Part shown: one piece after another, positions 14,201 through 27,000 of the stretch
How positions within the stretch are numbered: the stretch's first letter is position 1
Layout: every line of letters starts with the position of its first letter
Assembly (NCBI RefSeq): GCF_029633865.1
Contig: NC_079212.1
Span: forward strand, 82,738,672 to 82,802,671
DNA from: Lampris incognitus
Lineage: Eukaryota; Chordata; Actinopteri; Lampriformes; Lampridae
Reading direction: 5' to 3'
Length of the DNA stretch: 64,000 bases
Translations under genes and position numbers: made by a program
The notes under the pieces: generated by a model
Seen by the model: the letters and a program-made list of their open reading frames with translations, nothing else
Told to the model about the DNA's origin: nothing
The model's database searches: none

Positions 14201-16446
14201 TCTCAGCTGGAGCAGTTGGTGTGAACTACTATGTTGGCCTGAACTGGAGCAGTACTATGTTGGTCTCAGCTTGAGCAGTAGGAGTGAACTACTATGTTGG
14301 TCTCAGCTGGAGCAGTAGGGGTGAAATACTATGTTGGTCTCAGCTGGAGCAGTAGGTGTGAACTACTATGTTGGTCTCAGCTGGAGCAGCAGGAGTGAAC
14401 TACTATGTTCGTCTCAGCTGTAGCAGTAGGTATGAACTACTATGTTGGTCGCAGCTGGAGCAGCAGGAGTGAACTACTACGTTGGCCTCAGCTGGAGCAG
14501 CAGGAGTGAACTACTATGTTGGCCTCAGCTGGACAAGTAGGAATGAACTACTATGTTGGTCTCAGCTGGAGCAGTAGGTGTGAACTACTATGTTGGTCTC
14601 AGCTGGAGCAACAGGAGAGAACTACTATGTTGGTCTCAGCTGGAGCAGTAGGAGTGAACTACCATGTTGGTCTTAGCTGGAGCAGGAGGTGTGAACTACT
14701 ATGTTGGACTCGGCTGGAGCAGTATGTGTGAACTACTATGTTGGTCTCAGCTGGAGCAGTTGGTGTGAAATACTATGTTGGTCTCAGCTGGAGCAGTACT
14801 ATGTTGGTCTCAGCTGGAGCAGTAGCAGTGAACTACTATGTTGGTCTCAGCTGGAACAGTAGGAGTGAACTACTATGTTTGTCTCAGCCGGAGCAGTAGG
14901 TGTGAACTATTATGTTGGTCTCAGCTGGAGCAGCAGGAGTGAACTACTATGTTGGTCTCAGCTGGAGCAGTAGGAGTGAACTACCATGTTGATCTCAGCT
15001 GGAGCAGTAGGTGTGAACTACTATGTTGGTCTCAGCTGGAGCAGTAGGTGTGAACTACTATGTAGGCCTCAGCTAGAGCAGTAGGTGTGAACTACTATTT
15101 TGGTCTCAGCTGGATCAGCAGGAGTGAACTACTATGTTGGTCTTAGCTGGAGCAGTAGGGGTGAACAACTATGTTGGTCTCAGCTGGAGCAGTTGGTGTG
15201 AACTACTATGTTGGCCTGAACTGGAGCAGTACTATGTTGGTCTCAGCTTGAGCAGTAGGAGTGAACTACTATGTTGGTCTCAGCTGGAGCAGTAGGGGTG
15301 AAATACTATGTTGGTCTCAGCTGGAGCAGTAGGTGTGAACTACTATGTTGGTCTCAGCTGGAGCAGCAGGAGTGAACTACTATGTTGGTCTCAGCTGTAG
15401 CAGTAGGTATGAACTACTATGTTGGTCTCAGCTGGAGCAGTAGGAGTGCACTACTATGTTGGCCTCAGCTGGAGCAGCAGGAGTGAACTGCTATGTTGGT
15501 CTCAGCTGGAGCAGCAGGAGTGAACTACTATGTTGGTCTCAGCTGGAGCAGTAGGAGTGAACTACTATGCTGGTCTCAGCTGTAGCAGTAGGTATGAACC
15601 ACTATGTTGGACTTGGCTGCAGCAGTAGGAGTGAACTACTATGTTGGTCTCACATGGAGTAGCAGGTGCAAACTACTATGTTGGTCTCAGCTTGAGCAGC
15701 AGGAGTGAACTACTATGGTGGTCTCAGCTGGAGCAGCAGGAGTGAACTACTATGGTGGTCTCACCTGGAGCAGTAGGTGTGAACTACTATGTTGGTCTCA
15801 GCTGGAGCAGTAGGAGTGAACTACTATGTTGGTCTCAGTTGCAGCACTAGGAGTGAACTACTATGTTGGTCTCAGCTGGAGCAGTAGGAGTGAACTACTA
15901 TGTTGGTCTCAGCTGGAGCAGTAGGAGTGAAGTACTATGTTGGCTTCAGCTGGATCAGCAGGAGTGAACTACTATGTTGGTCTCAGCTGGATCAGCAGGA
16001 GTGAACTACTATGTTGGTCTCAGCTGGAGCAGTAGGAGTGAACTACTATGTTGGTCTCAGCTGGAGCAGTAGGAGTGAACTACTATGTTGATCTCAGCTG
16101 GAGCAGTACTATATTGGCCTCAGCTGGAGCAGTAGGTGTGAACTACTATGTTGGTCTCAGCTGGAGCAACAGGAGAGAACTACTATGTTGGTCTTAGCTG
16201 GAGCAGTAGGGGTGAACTACTATGATGGTCTCAGCTGGAGCAGTTGGTGTGAACTACTATGTTGGTCTCAGCTGGAGCAGTACTATGTTGGTCTCAGCTG
16301 GAGCAGTAGGAGTGAACTACCATGTTGGTCTTAGCTGGAGCAGGAGGTGTGAACTATTATGTTGGACTCGGCTGGAGCAGTATGTGTGAACTACTATGTT
16401 GGTCTCAGCTGGAGCAGTTGGTGTGAACTACTATGTTGGTCTCAGC
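11245..16446. repeat. Satellite higher-order block 3, near-identical copy of block 2
   Basis: Rare variants are shared with block 2 at a constant offset, including GGGGTGAACAACTATG (near 9888 and 15164) and GTGCACTACTATG (near 10170 and 15446). I found only scattered differences by eye, for example GAACTACTATG versus GAAATACTATG near 9490/14767 and a short indel near 10990. Identity ends near 16446, where block 2 reads CAACTAGAGCAG and this block continues with CAGCTGGAGCAGTACT. Confidence 0.78.
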
Positions 16447-16640
16447 TGGAGCAGTACTATGTTGGTCTCAGCTGGAGCAGTAGCAGTGAACTACTATGTT
16501 GGTCTCAGCTGGAACAGTAGGAGTGAACTACTATGTTTGTCTCAGCCGGAGCAGTAGGTGTGAACTATTATGTTGGTCTCAGCTGGAGCAGCAGGAGTGA
16601 ACTACTATGTTGGTCTCAGCTGGAGCAGTAGGAGTGAACT

Positions 16641-19600
16641 ACCATGTTGATCTCAGCTGGAGCAGTAGGTGTGAACTACTATGTTGGTCTCAGCTGGAGC
16701 AGTAGGTGTGAACTACTATGTAGGCCTCAGCTAGAGCAGTAGGTGTGAACTACTATTTTGGTCTCAGCTGGATCAGCAGGAGTGAACTACTATGTTGGTC
16801 TTAGCTGGAGCAGTAGGGGTGAACTACTATGTTGGTCTCAGCTGGAGCAGTTGGTGTGAACTACTATGTTGGCCTGAACTGGAGCAGTACTATGTTGGTC
16901 TCAGCTTGAGCAGTAGGAGTGAACTACTATGTTGGTCTCAGCTGGAGCAGTAGGGGTGAAATACTATGTTGGTCTCAGCTGGAGCAGTAGGTGTGAACTA
17001 CTATGTTGGTCTCAGCTGGAGCAGCAGGAGTGAACTACTATGTTGGTCTCAGCTGTAGCAGTAGGTATGAACTACTATGTTGGTCTCAGCTGGAGCAGTA
17101 GGAGTGCACTACTATGTTGGCCTCAGCTGGAGCAGCAGGAGTGAACTGCTATGTTGGTCTCAGCTGGAGCAGCAGGAGTGAACTACTATGTTGGTCTCAG
17201 CTGGAGCAGTAGGAGTGAACTACTATGCTGGTCTCAGCTGTAGCAGTAGGTATGAACCACTATGTTGGACTTGGCTGCAGCAGTAGGAGTGAACTACTAT
17301 GTTGGTCTCACATGGAGTAGCAGGTGCAAACTACTATGTTGGTCTCAGCTTGAGCAGCAGGAGTGAACTACTATGGTGGTCTCAGCTAGAGCAGCAGGAG
17401 TGAACTACTATGGTGGTCTCACCTGGAGCAGTAGGTGTGAACTACTATGTTGGTCTCAGCTGGAGCAGTAGGAGTGAACTACTATGTTGGTCTCAGTTGC
17501 AGCACTAGGAGTGAACTACTATGTTGGTCTCAGCTGGAGCAGTAGGAGTGAACTACTATGTTGGTCTCAGCTGGAGCTGTAGGAGTGAAGTACTATGTTG
17601 GCTTCAGCTGGATCAGCAGGAGTGAACTACTATGTTGGTCTCAGCTGGAGCAGTAGGAGTGAACTACTATGTTGGTCTCAGCTGGAGCAGTAGGAGTGAA
17701 CTACTATGTTGATCTCAGCTGGAGCAGTACTATATTGGCCTCAGCTGGAGCAGCAGGAGTGAACTACTATGTTGGCCTCAGCTGGAGCAGTAGGAGTGAA
17801 CTACTATGTTGGTCTCGGCTGGAGATTTAGGAGTGAACTACTATGTTGGTCTCAGCTGGAGCAGTTGGAGTGAACTACTATGTTGTTCTCAGCTGGAGCA
17901 GTACAATATTGGCCTCAGCTTGAGCAGCAGGAGTGAACTACTATGTTGGTCTCAGCTGGAGCAGCAGGAATGAACTACTATGTTGGCCTCAGCTGGAGCA
18001 GTAGGAGTAAACTACTATGTTGGTGTAAGCTGGAGCAGCAGGAGTGAACTACTATGGTGGTCTCAGCTGGAGCAGCAGGAGTGAACTACTATGGTGGTCT
18101 CAGCTGGAGCAGTAGGTGTGAACTACTATGATGGTATCAGCTGGAGCAGCAGGAGTGAACTACTATGTTGGTCTCAGCTGCAGCAGTAGGAGTGAACTAC
18201 TTTGTTGGTCTCAGCTGGAGCAGTAGGAGTGAACTGCTATGTCAGTCTCCGCTGGAGCAGTAGGAGTGAACAACTATGTTGGTCTCAGCTGGAGCAGGAC
18301 TATGTTGGCCTGAGCTGGAGCAGCAGGAGAGAACTACTGTGTTGGTCTCAGCTGGAGCAGTAGCAGTGAACTACTATGTTGGTCTCAGCTGCAGCAGTAG
18401 GAGTGAACTACTATGTTGGTCTCAGCTGGAGTAGTAGGAGTGAACTGCTATGTCGGTCTCCGCTGGAGCAGTAGGAGTGAACTACTATGTTGGTCTCAGC
18501 TGGAGCAGGACTATGTTGGCCTTAGCTGGAGCAGCAGGAGATTAGTACTGTGTTGGTCTCAGCTGGAGCAGTAGGAGTGAACTACTATGTTGGTCTCAGC
18601 TGCAGCAGTAGGAGTGCACTACTATGTTGGTCTCACCTGGAGCAGTACTATGTTGGCCTCAGCTGGATCAGCAGTAGTGAACTACTATGTTGGTCTCAGC
18701 TGGAGCAGTAGGAGTGAACTACTATGTTGGCCTCAGCTGGAGCAGTAGGAGTGAACTACTATGTTGGTCTCAGCTGGAGCAGTTGGATTGAACTACTATG
18801 TTGTTCTCAGCTGGAGCAGTACAATATTGGCCTCAGCTTGAGCAGCAGGAGTGAACTACTATGTTGGTCTCAGCTGGAGCAGTAGGAATGAACTACTATG
18901 TTGGCCTCAGCTGGAGCAGTAGGAGTAAACTACTATGTTGGTGTAAGCTGGAGCAGCAGGAGTGAACTACTATGGTGGTCTCAGCTGGAGCAGCAGGAGT
19001 GAACTACTATGGTGGTCTCAGCTGGAGCAGTAGGTGTGAACTACTATGATGGTATCAGCTGGAGCAGCAGGAGTGAACTACTATGTTGGTCTCAGCTGCA
19101 GCAGTAGGAGTGAACTACTTTGTTGGTCTCAGCTGGAGCAGTAGGAGTGAACTGCTATGTCAGTCTCCGCTGGAGCAGTAGGAGTGAACAACTATGTTGG
19201 TCTCAGCTGGAGCAGGACTATGTTGGCCTGAGCTGGAGCAGCAGGAGAGAACTACTGTGTTGGTCTCAGCTGGAGCAGTAGCAGTGAACTACTATGTTGG
19301 TCTCAGCTGCAGCAGTAGGAGTGAACTACTATGTTGGTCTCAGCTGGAGTAGTAGGAGTGAACTGCTATGTCGGTCTCCGCTGGAGCAGTAGGAGTGAAC
19401 TACTATGTTGGTCTCAGCTGGAGCAGGACTATGTTGGCCTTAGCTGGAGCAGCAGGAGATTAGTACTGTGTTGGTCTCAGCTGCAGCAGTAGGAGTGCAC
19501 TACTATGTTGGTCTCACCTGGAGCAGTACTATGTTGGCCTCAGCTGGATCAGCAGGAGTGAACTACTATGTTGGTCTCAGCTGGAGCAGTAGGAGTGAAC

Positions 19601-20334
19601 TACTATGTTGGCCTCAGCTGCAGCAGTAGGTGTGAACTACTATGTTGACCTCAGCAGGAGCAGTACTATGTTGGTCTCAGCTGGAGCAGTAGGAGTGAAG
19701 TACTATGTTGGCCTCAGCTGGAGCAGTACTATGTTGGCCTCAGCTAGAGTAGCAGGAGTGAACTACTATGTTGGCCTCAGCTGGAGCAGCAGGAGTGAAC
19801 TACTATGTTGGTCTCAGCTGGAGCAGCAGGAGTGAACTACTATGTTGGCTTCAGCTGGAGGAGTATGTGTGAACTACTATGTTGGTCTCAGCTGGAGCAG
19901 CAGGAGTGAACTACCATGTTGGTCTCAGCTGGAGCAGTAGGAGTGAACTACCATGTTGGTCTCAGCTGGAGCAGTAGGTGTGAACTACTATGTTGGTCTC
20001 AGCTGGAGCAGTATGTGTGAACTACTATGTTGGTCTCAGCTGGAGCAGTAGGTGTGAACTACTATGTTGGCCTCAGCTGGAGCAGTAGGTGTGAACTACT
20101 ATGTTGGTCTCAGCTGGAGCAGGACTATGTTGGCCTTAATTGGAGCAGCAGGAGATTAGTACTGTGTTGGTCTCAGCTGGAGCAGTAGGAGTGAACTACT
20201 ATGTTGGTCTCAGCTGCAGCAGTAGGAGTGAACTACTATGTTGGTCTCAGCTGGAGCAGTACTATGTTGGCCTCAGCTGGATCAGCAGGAGTGAACTACT
20301 ATGTTGGTCTCAGCTGGAGCAGTAGGAGTGAACT
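16641..20334. repeat. Satellite 3,694-bp higher-order unit, copy A
   Basis: Landmarks here recur 3,694 bp downstream: ACCATGTTGATCTC (16641/20335), GGAGATTTAGGAGTG (17821/21515), GACCTCAGCAGGAG (19647/23341) and GGAGATTAGTACTGTG. This block uses units not seen in the blocks to the left, such as CTCCGCTGGAGCAG and GTGTAAGCTGGAG, so the array is made of at least two higher-order families. Confidence 0.75.
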
Positions 20335-23300
20335 ACCATGTTGATCTCAGCTGGAGCAGTAGGTGTGAACTACTATGTTGGTCTCAGCTGGAGCAGTAGG
20401 TGTGAACTACTATGTAGGCCTCAGCTAGAGCAGTAGGTGTGAACTACTATTTTGGTCTCAGCTGGATCAGCAGGAGTGAACTACTATGTTGGTCTTAGCT
20501 GGAGCAGTAGGGGTGAACTACTATGTTGGTCTCAGCTGGAGCAGTTGGTGTGAACTACTATGTTGGCCTGAACTGGAGCAGTACTATGTTGGTCTCAGCT
20601 TGAGCAGTAGGAGTGAACTACTATGTTGGTCTCAGCTGGAGCAGTAGGGGTGAAATACTATGTTGGTCTCAGCTGGAGCAGTAGGTGTGAACTACTATGT
20701 TGGTCTCAGCTGGAGCAGCAGGAGTGAACTACTATGTTGGTCTCAGCTGTAGCAGTAGGTATGAACTACTATGTTGGTCTCAGCTGGAGCAGTAGGAGTG
20801 CACTACTATGTTGGCCTCAGCTGGAGCAGCAGGAGTGAACTGCTATGTTGGTCTCAGCTGGAGCAGCAGGAGTGAACTACTATGTTGGTCTCAGCTGGAG
20901 CAGTAGGAGTGAACTACTATGCTGGTCTCAGCTGTAGCAGTAGGTATGAACCACTATGTTGGACTTGGCTGCAGCAGTAGGAGTGAACTACTATGTTGGT
21001 CTCACATGGAGTAGCAGGTGCAAACTACTATGTTGGTCTCAGCTTGAGCAGCAGGAGTGAACTACTATGGTGGTCTCAGCTGGAGCAGCAGGAGTGAACT
21101 ACTATGGTGGTCTCACCTGGAGCAGTAGGTGTGAACTACTATGTTGGTCTCAGCTGGAGCAGTAGGAGTGAACTACTATGTTGGTCTCAGTTGCAGCACT
21201 AGGAGTGAACTACTATGTTGGTCTCAGCTGGAGCAGTAGGAGTGAACTACTATGTTGGTCTCAGCTGGAGCTGTAGGAGTGAAGTACTATGTTGGCTTCA
21301 GCTGGATCAGCAGGAGTGAACTACTATGTTGGTCTCAGCTGGAGCAGTAGGAGTGAACTATTATGTTGGTCTCAGCTGGAGCAGTAGGAGTGAACTACTA
21401 TGTTGATCTCAGCTGGAGCAGTACTATATTGGCCTCAGCTGGAGCAGCAGGAGTGAACTACTATGTTGGCCTCAGCTGGAGCAGTAGGAGTGAACTACTA
21501 TGTTGGTCTCGGCTGGAGATTTAGGAGTGAACTACTATGTTGGTCTCAGCTGGAGCAGTTGGAGTGAACTACTATGTTGTTCTCAGCTGGAGCAGTACAA
21601 TATTGGCCTCAGCTTGAGCAGCAGGAGTGAACTACTATGTTGGTCTCAGCTGGAGCAGCAGGAATGAACTACTATGTTGGCCTCAGCTGGAGCAGTAGGA
21701 GTAAACTACTATGTTGGTGTAAGCTGGAGCAGCAGGAGTGAACTACTATGGTGGTCTCAGCTGGAGCAGCAGGAGTGAACTACTATGGTGGTCTCAGCTG
21801 GAGCAGTAGGTGTGAACTACTATGATGGTATCAGCTGGAGCAGCAGGAGTGAACTACTATGTTGGTCTCAGCTGCAGCAGTAGGAGTGAACTACTTTGTT
21901 GGTCTCAGCTGGAGCAGTAGGAGTGAACTGCTATGTCAGTCTCCGCTGGAGCAGTAGGAGTGAACAACTATGTTGGTCTCAGCTGGAGCAGGACTATGTT
22001 GGCCTGAGCTGGAGCAGCAGGAGAGAACTACTGTGTTGGTCTCAGCTGGAGCAGTAGCAGTGAACTACTATGTTGGTCTCAGCTGCAGCAGTAGGAGTGA
22101 ACTACTATGTTGGTCTCAGCTGGAGTAGTAGGAGTGAACTGCTATGTCGGTCTCCGCTGGAGCAGTAGGAGTGAACTACTATGTTGGTCTCAGCTGGAGC
22201 AGGACTATGTTGGCCTTAGCTGGAGCAGCAGGAGATTAGTACTGTGTTGGTCTCAGCTGGAGCAGTAGGAGTGAACTACTATGTTGGTCTCAGCTGCAGC
22301 AGTAGGAGTGCACTACTATGTTGGTCTCACCTGGAGCAGTACTATGTTGGCCTCAGCTGGATCAGCAGTAGTGAACTACTATGTTGGTCTCAGCTGGAGC
22401 AGTAGGAGTGAACTACTATGTTGGCCTCAGCTGGAGCAGTAGGAGTGAACTACTATGTTGGTCTCAGCTGGAGCAGTTGGATTGAACTACTATGTTGTTC
22501 TCAGCTGGAGCAGTACAATATTGGCCTCAGCTTGAGCAGCAGGAGTGAACTACTATGTTGGTCTCAGCTGGAGCAGTAGGAATGAACTACTATGTTGGCC
22601 TCAGCTGGAGCAGTAGGAGTAAACTACTATGTTGGTGTAAGCTGGAGCAGCAGGAGTGAACTACTATGGTGGTCTCAGCTGGAGCAGCAGGAGTGAACTA
22701 CTATGGTGGTCTCAGCTGGAGCAGTAGGTGTGAACTACTATGATGGTATCAGCTGGAGCAGCAGGAGTGAACTACTATGTTGGTCTCAGCTGCAGCAGTA
22801 GGAGTGAACTACTTTGTTGGTCTCAGCTGGAGCAGTAGGAGTGAACTGCTATGTCAGTCTCCGCTGGAGCAGTAGGAGTGAACAACTATGTTGGTCTCAG
22901 CTGGAGCAGGACTATGTTGGCCTGAGCTGGAGCAGCAGGAGAGAACTACTGTGTTGGTCTCAGCTGGAGCAGTAGCAGTGAACTACTATGTTGGTCTCAG
23001 CTGCAGCAGTAGGAGTGAACTACTATGTTGGTCTCAGCTGGAGTAGTAGGAGTGAACTGCTATGTCGGTCTCCGCTGGAGCAGTAGGAGTGAACTACTAT
23101 GTTGGTCTCAGCTGGAGCAGGACTATGTTGGCCTTAGCTGGAGCAGCAGGAGATTAGTACTGTGTTGGTCTCAGCTGCAGCAGTAGGAGTGCACTACTAT
23201 GTTGGTCTCACCTGGAGCAGTACTATGTTGGCCTCAGCTGGATCAGCAGGAGTGAACTACTATGTTGGTCTCAGCTGGAGCAGTAGGAGTGAACTACTAT

Positions 23301-24028
23301 GTTGGCCTCAGCTGCAGCAGTAGGTGTGAACTACTATGTTGACCTCAGCAGGAGCAGTACTATGTTGGTCTCAGCTGGAGCAGTAGGAGTGAAGTACTAT
23401 GTTGGCCTCAGCTGGAGCAGTACTATGTTGGCCTCAGCTAGAGTAGCAGGAGTGAACTACTATGTTGGCCTCAGCTGGAGCAGCAGGAGTGAACTACTAT
23501 GTTGGTCTCAGCTGGAGCAGCAGGAGTGAACTACTATGTTGGCTTCAGCTGGAGGAGTATGTGTGAACTACTATGTTGGTCTCAGCTGGAGCAGCAGGAG
23601 TGAACTACCATGTTGGTCTCAGCTGGAGCAGTAGGAGTGAACTACCATGTTGGTCTCAGCTGGAGCAGTAGGTGTGAACTACTATGTTGGTCTCAGCTGG
23701 AGCAGTATGTGTGAACTACTATGTTGGTCTCAGCTGGAGCAGTAGGTGTGAACTACTATGTTGGCCTCAGCTGGAGCAGTAGGTGTGAACTACTATGTTG
23801 GTCTCAGCTGGAGCAGGACTATGTTGGCCTTAATTGGAGCAGCAGGAGATTAGTACTGTGTTGGTCTCAGCTGGAGCAGTAGGAGTGAACTACTATGTTG
23901 GTCTCAGCTGCAGCAGTAGGAGTGAACTACTATGTTGGTCTCAGCTGGAGCAGTACTATGTTGGCCTCAGCTGGATCAGCAGGAGTGAACTACTATGTTG
24001 GTCTCAGCTGGAGCAGTAGGAGTGAACT
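20335..24028. repeat. Satellite 3,694-bp higher-order unit, copy B
   Basis: Second copy of the preceding unit with the same order of rare variants. After about 24028 the sequence no longer follows copy A. It switches to units resembling the start of block 1 (the 24,600-25,250 stretch shares the ACAAGTAGGAATG cluster), which points to unequal exchange between the two higher-order families. Confidence 0.75.
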
Positions 24029-27000
24029 ACTATGTTGGCCTCAGCTGCAGCAGTAGGTGTGAACTACTATGTTGGTCTCAGCTGGAGCAGTAGGTGTGAA
24101 CTACTATGTTGGCCTCAGCTGGAGCAGTAGGTGTGAACTACTATGTTGGTCTCAGCTGGAGCAGCAGGAGTGAACTACTATGTTGGTCTCAGCTGGAGCA
24201 GTAGGAGTGAACTACTATGTTGCTCTCAGCTGGAGCAGTAGGTGTGAACTACTATGTTGGTCTCAGCTGGAGCAGTAGGTGTGAACTACTATGTTGGCCT
24301 TAGCTGGAGCAGCAGGAGTGAACTACTATGTTGGCCTCAGCTGGAAAAGTAGGAGTGAACTACTATGTTGCCTTCAGCTGGACCAGTATGTGTGAACTAC
24401 TATGTTGGCCTCAGCTGGAGCAGCAGGAGTGAACTACTATGTTGGCCTCAGCTGGAACAGTAGGAGTGAACTACTATGTTGGTCTCAACTGGAGCAGTAG
24501 GAGTGAACTACTATGTGGATCTCAGCTGGAGCAGTAGGTGTGAACTACTATGTTGGACTCAGCTGGAGCAGTAGGAGTGAACTACTATGTTGGTCTCAGC
24601 TGGAGCAGTAGGAGTGAACTACTATGTTGGTCTCAGCTGGAGCAGTAGGAGTGAACTACTATGTTGGCCTCAGCTGGAGCAGTAGGTGTGAACTACTACG
24701 TTGGCCTCAGCTGGAGCAGTAGGAGTGAACTACTATGTTGGTCTCAGCTGGAGCAGCAGGTGTGAACTACTATGTTGGTCTCAGCTGGAGCAGTAGGAAT
24801 GAACTACTATGTTGGTCTCAGCTGGAGCAGCAGGTGTGAACTACTATGTTGGTCTCAGCTGGAGCAGTAGGAATGAACTACTATGTTGGTCTCAGCTGGA
24901 GCAGCAGGAGTGAACTACTATGTTGGTCGCAGCTGGAGCAGCAGGAGTGAACTACTAAGTTGGCCTCAGCTGGAGCAGCAGGAGTGAACTACTATGTTGG
25001 CCTCAGCTGGACAAGTAGGAATGAACTACTATGTTGGTCTCAGCTGGAGCAGTAGGAGTGAACTACTATGTTGGCCTCAGCTGGAGCAGTAGGTGTGAAC
25101 TACTATGTTGGTCTCAGCTGGAGCAGCAGAAGAGAACTACTATGTTGGTCTCAGCTGTAGCAGTAGGAGTGAACTACCATGTTGGTCTTAGCTGGAGCAG
25201 GAGGTGTGAACTACTATGTTGGTTTCAGCTGGAGCAGCAGGAGTGAACTACTATGTTGGTCTCAGCTGGAGCAGTAGGAGTGAACTACCATGTTGGTCTC
25301 AGCTGGAGCAGTAGGTGTGAACTACTATGTTGGTCTCAGCTGGAGCAGTAGGTGTGAACTACTATGTTGGCCTAAGCTAGAGCAGTAGGTGTGAACTACT
25401 ATTTTGGTCTCAGCTGGAGCAGCAGGAGTGAACTACTATGTTGGTCTTAGCTGGAGCAGTAGGAGTTAACTACTATGTTGGTCTCAGCTGGAGCAGTTGG
25501 TGTGAACTACTATGTTGGCCTGAACTGGAGCAGTACTATGTTGGTCTCAGCTTGAGCAGTAGGAGTGAACTACTATGTTGGTCTCAGCTGGAGCAGTAGG
25601 GGTGAAATACTATGTTGGTCTCAGCTGGAGCAGTAGGTGTGAACTACTATGTTGGTCTCAGCTGGAGCAGCAGGAGTGAACTACTATGTTGGTCTCAGCT
25701 GTAGCAGTAGGTATGAACTACTATGTTGGTCTCAGCTGGAGCAGTAGGAGTGCACTACTATGTTGGCCTCAGCTGGAGCAGCAGGAGTGAACTACTATGT
25801 TGGTCTCAGCTGGAGCAGCAGGAGTGAACTACTATGTTGGTCTCAGCTGGAGCAGTAGGAGTGAACTACTATGTTGGTCTCAGCTGTAGCAGTAGGTATG
25901 AACCACTATGTTGGACTTGGCTGCAGCAGTAGGAGTGAACTACTATGTTGGTCTCACATGGAGTAGCAGGTGTAAACTACTATGTTGGTCTCAGCTTGAG
26001 CAGCAGGAGTGAACTACTATGGTGGTCTCAGCTGGAGCAGCAGGAGTGAACTACTATGGTGGTCTCACCTGGAGCAGTAGGTGTGAACTACTATGTTGGT
26101 CTCAGCTGGAGCAGTAGGAGTGAACTACTATGTTGGTCTCACCTGGAGCAGTAGGTGTGAACTACTATGTTGGTCTCAGCTGGAGCAGTAGGAGTGAACT
26201 ACTATGTTGGTCTCAGTTGCAGCACTAGGAGTGAACTACTATGTTGGTCTCAGCTGGAGCAGTAGGAGTGAACTACTATGTTGGTCTCAGCTGGAGCAGT
26301 AGGAGTGAAGTACTATGTTGGCTTCAGCTGGATCAGCAGGAGTGAACTACTATGTTGGTCTCAGCTGGAGCAGTAGGAGTGAACTACTATGTTGGTCTCA
26401 GCTGGAGCAGTAGGAGTGAACTACTATGTTGATCTCAGCTGGAGCAGTACTATATTGGCCTCAGCTGGAGCAGCAGGAGTGAACTACTATGTTGGCCTCA
26501 GCTGGAGCAGTAGGAGTGAACTACTATGTTGGTCTCGGCTGGAGATTTAGGAGTGAACTACTATGTTGGTCTCAGCTGGAGCAGTTGGAGTGAACTACTA
26601 TGTTGTTCTCAGCTGGAGCAGTACAATATTGGCCTCAGCTTGAGCAGCAGGAGTGAACTACTATGTTGGTCTCAGCTGGAGCAGTAGGAATGAACTACTA
26701 TGTTGGCCTCAGCTGGAGCAGTAGGAGTAAACTACTATGTTGGTGTAAGCTGGAGCAGCAGGAGTGAACTACTATGGTGGTCTCAGCTGGAGCAGCAGGA
26801 GTGAACTACTATGGTGGTCTCAGCTGGAGCAGTAGGTGTGAACTACTATGATGGTATCAGCTGGAGCAGCAGGAGTGAACTACTATGTTGGTCTCAGCTG
26901 CAGCAGTAGGAGTGAACTACTTTGTTGGTCTCAGCTGGAGCAGTAGGAGTGAACTGCTATGTCAGTCTCCTCTGGAGCAGTAGGAGTGAACAACTATGTT

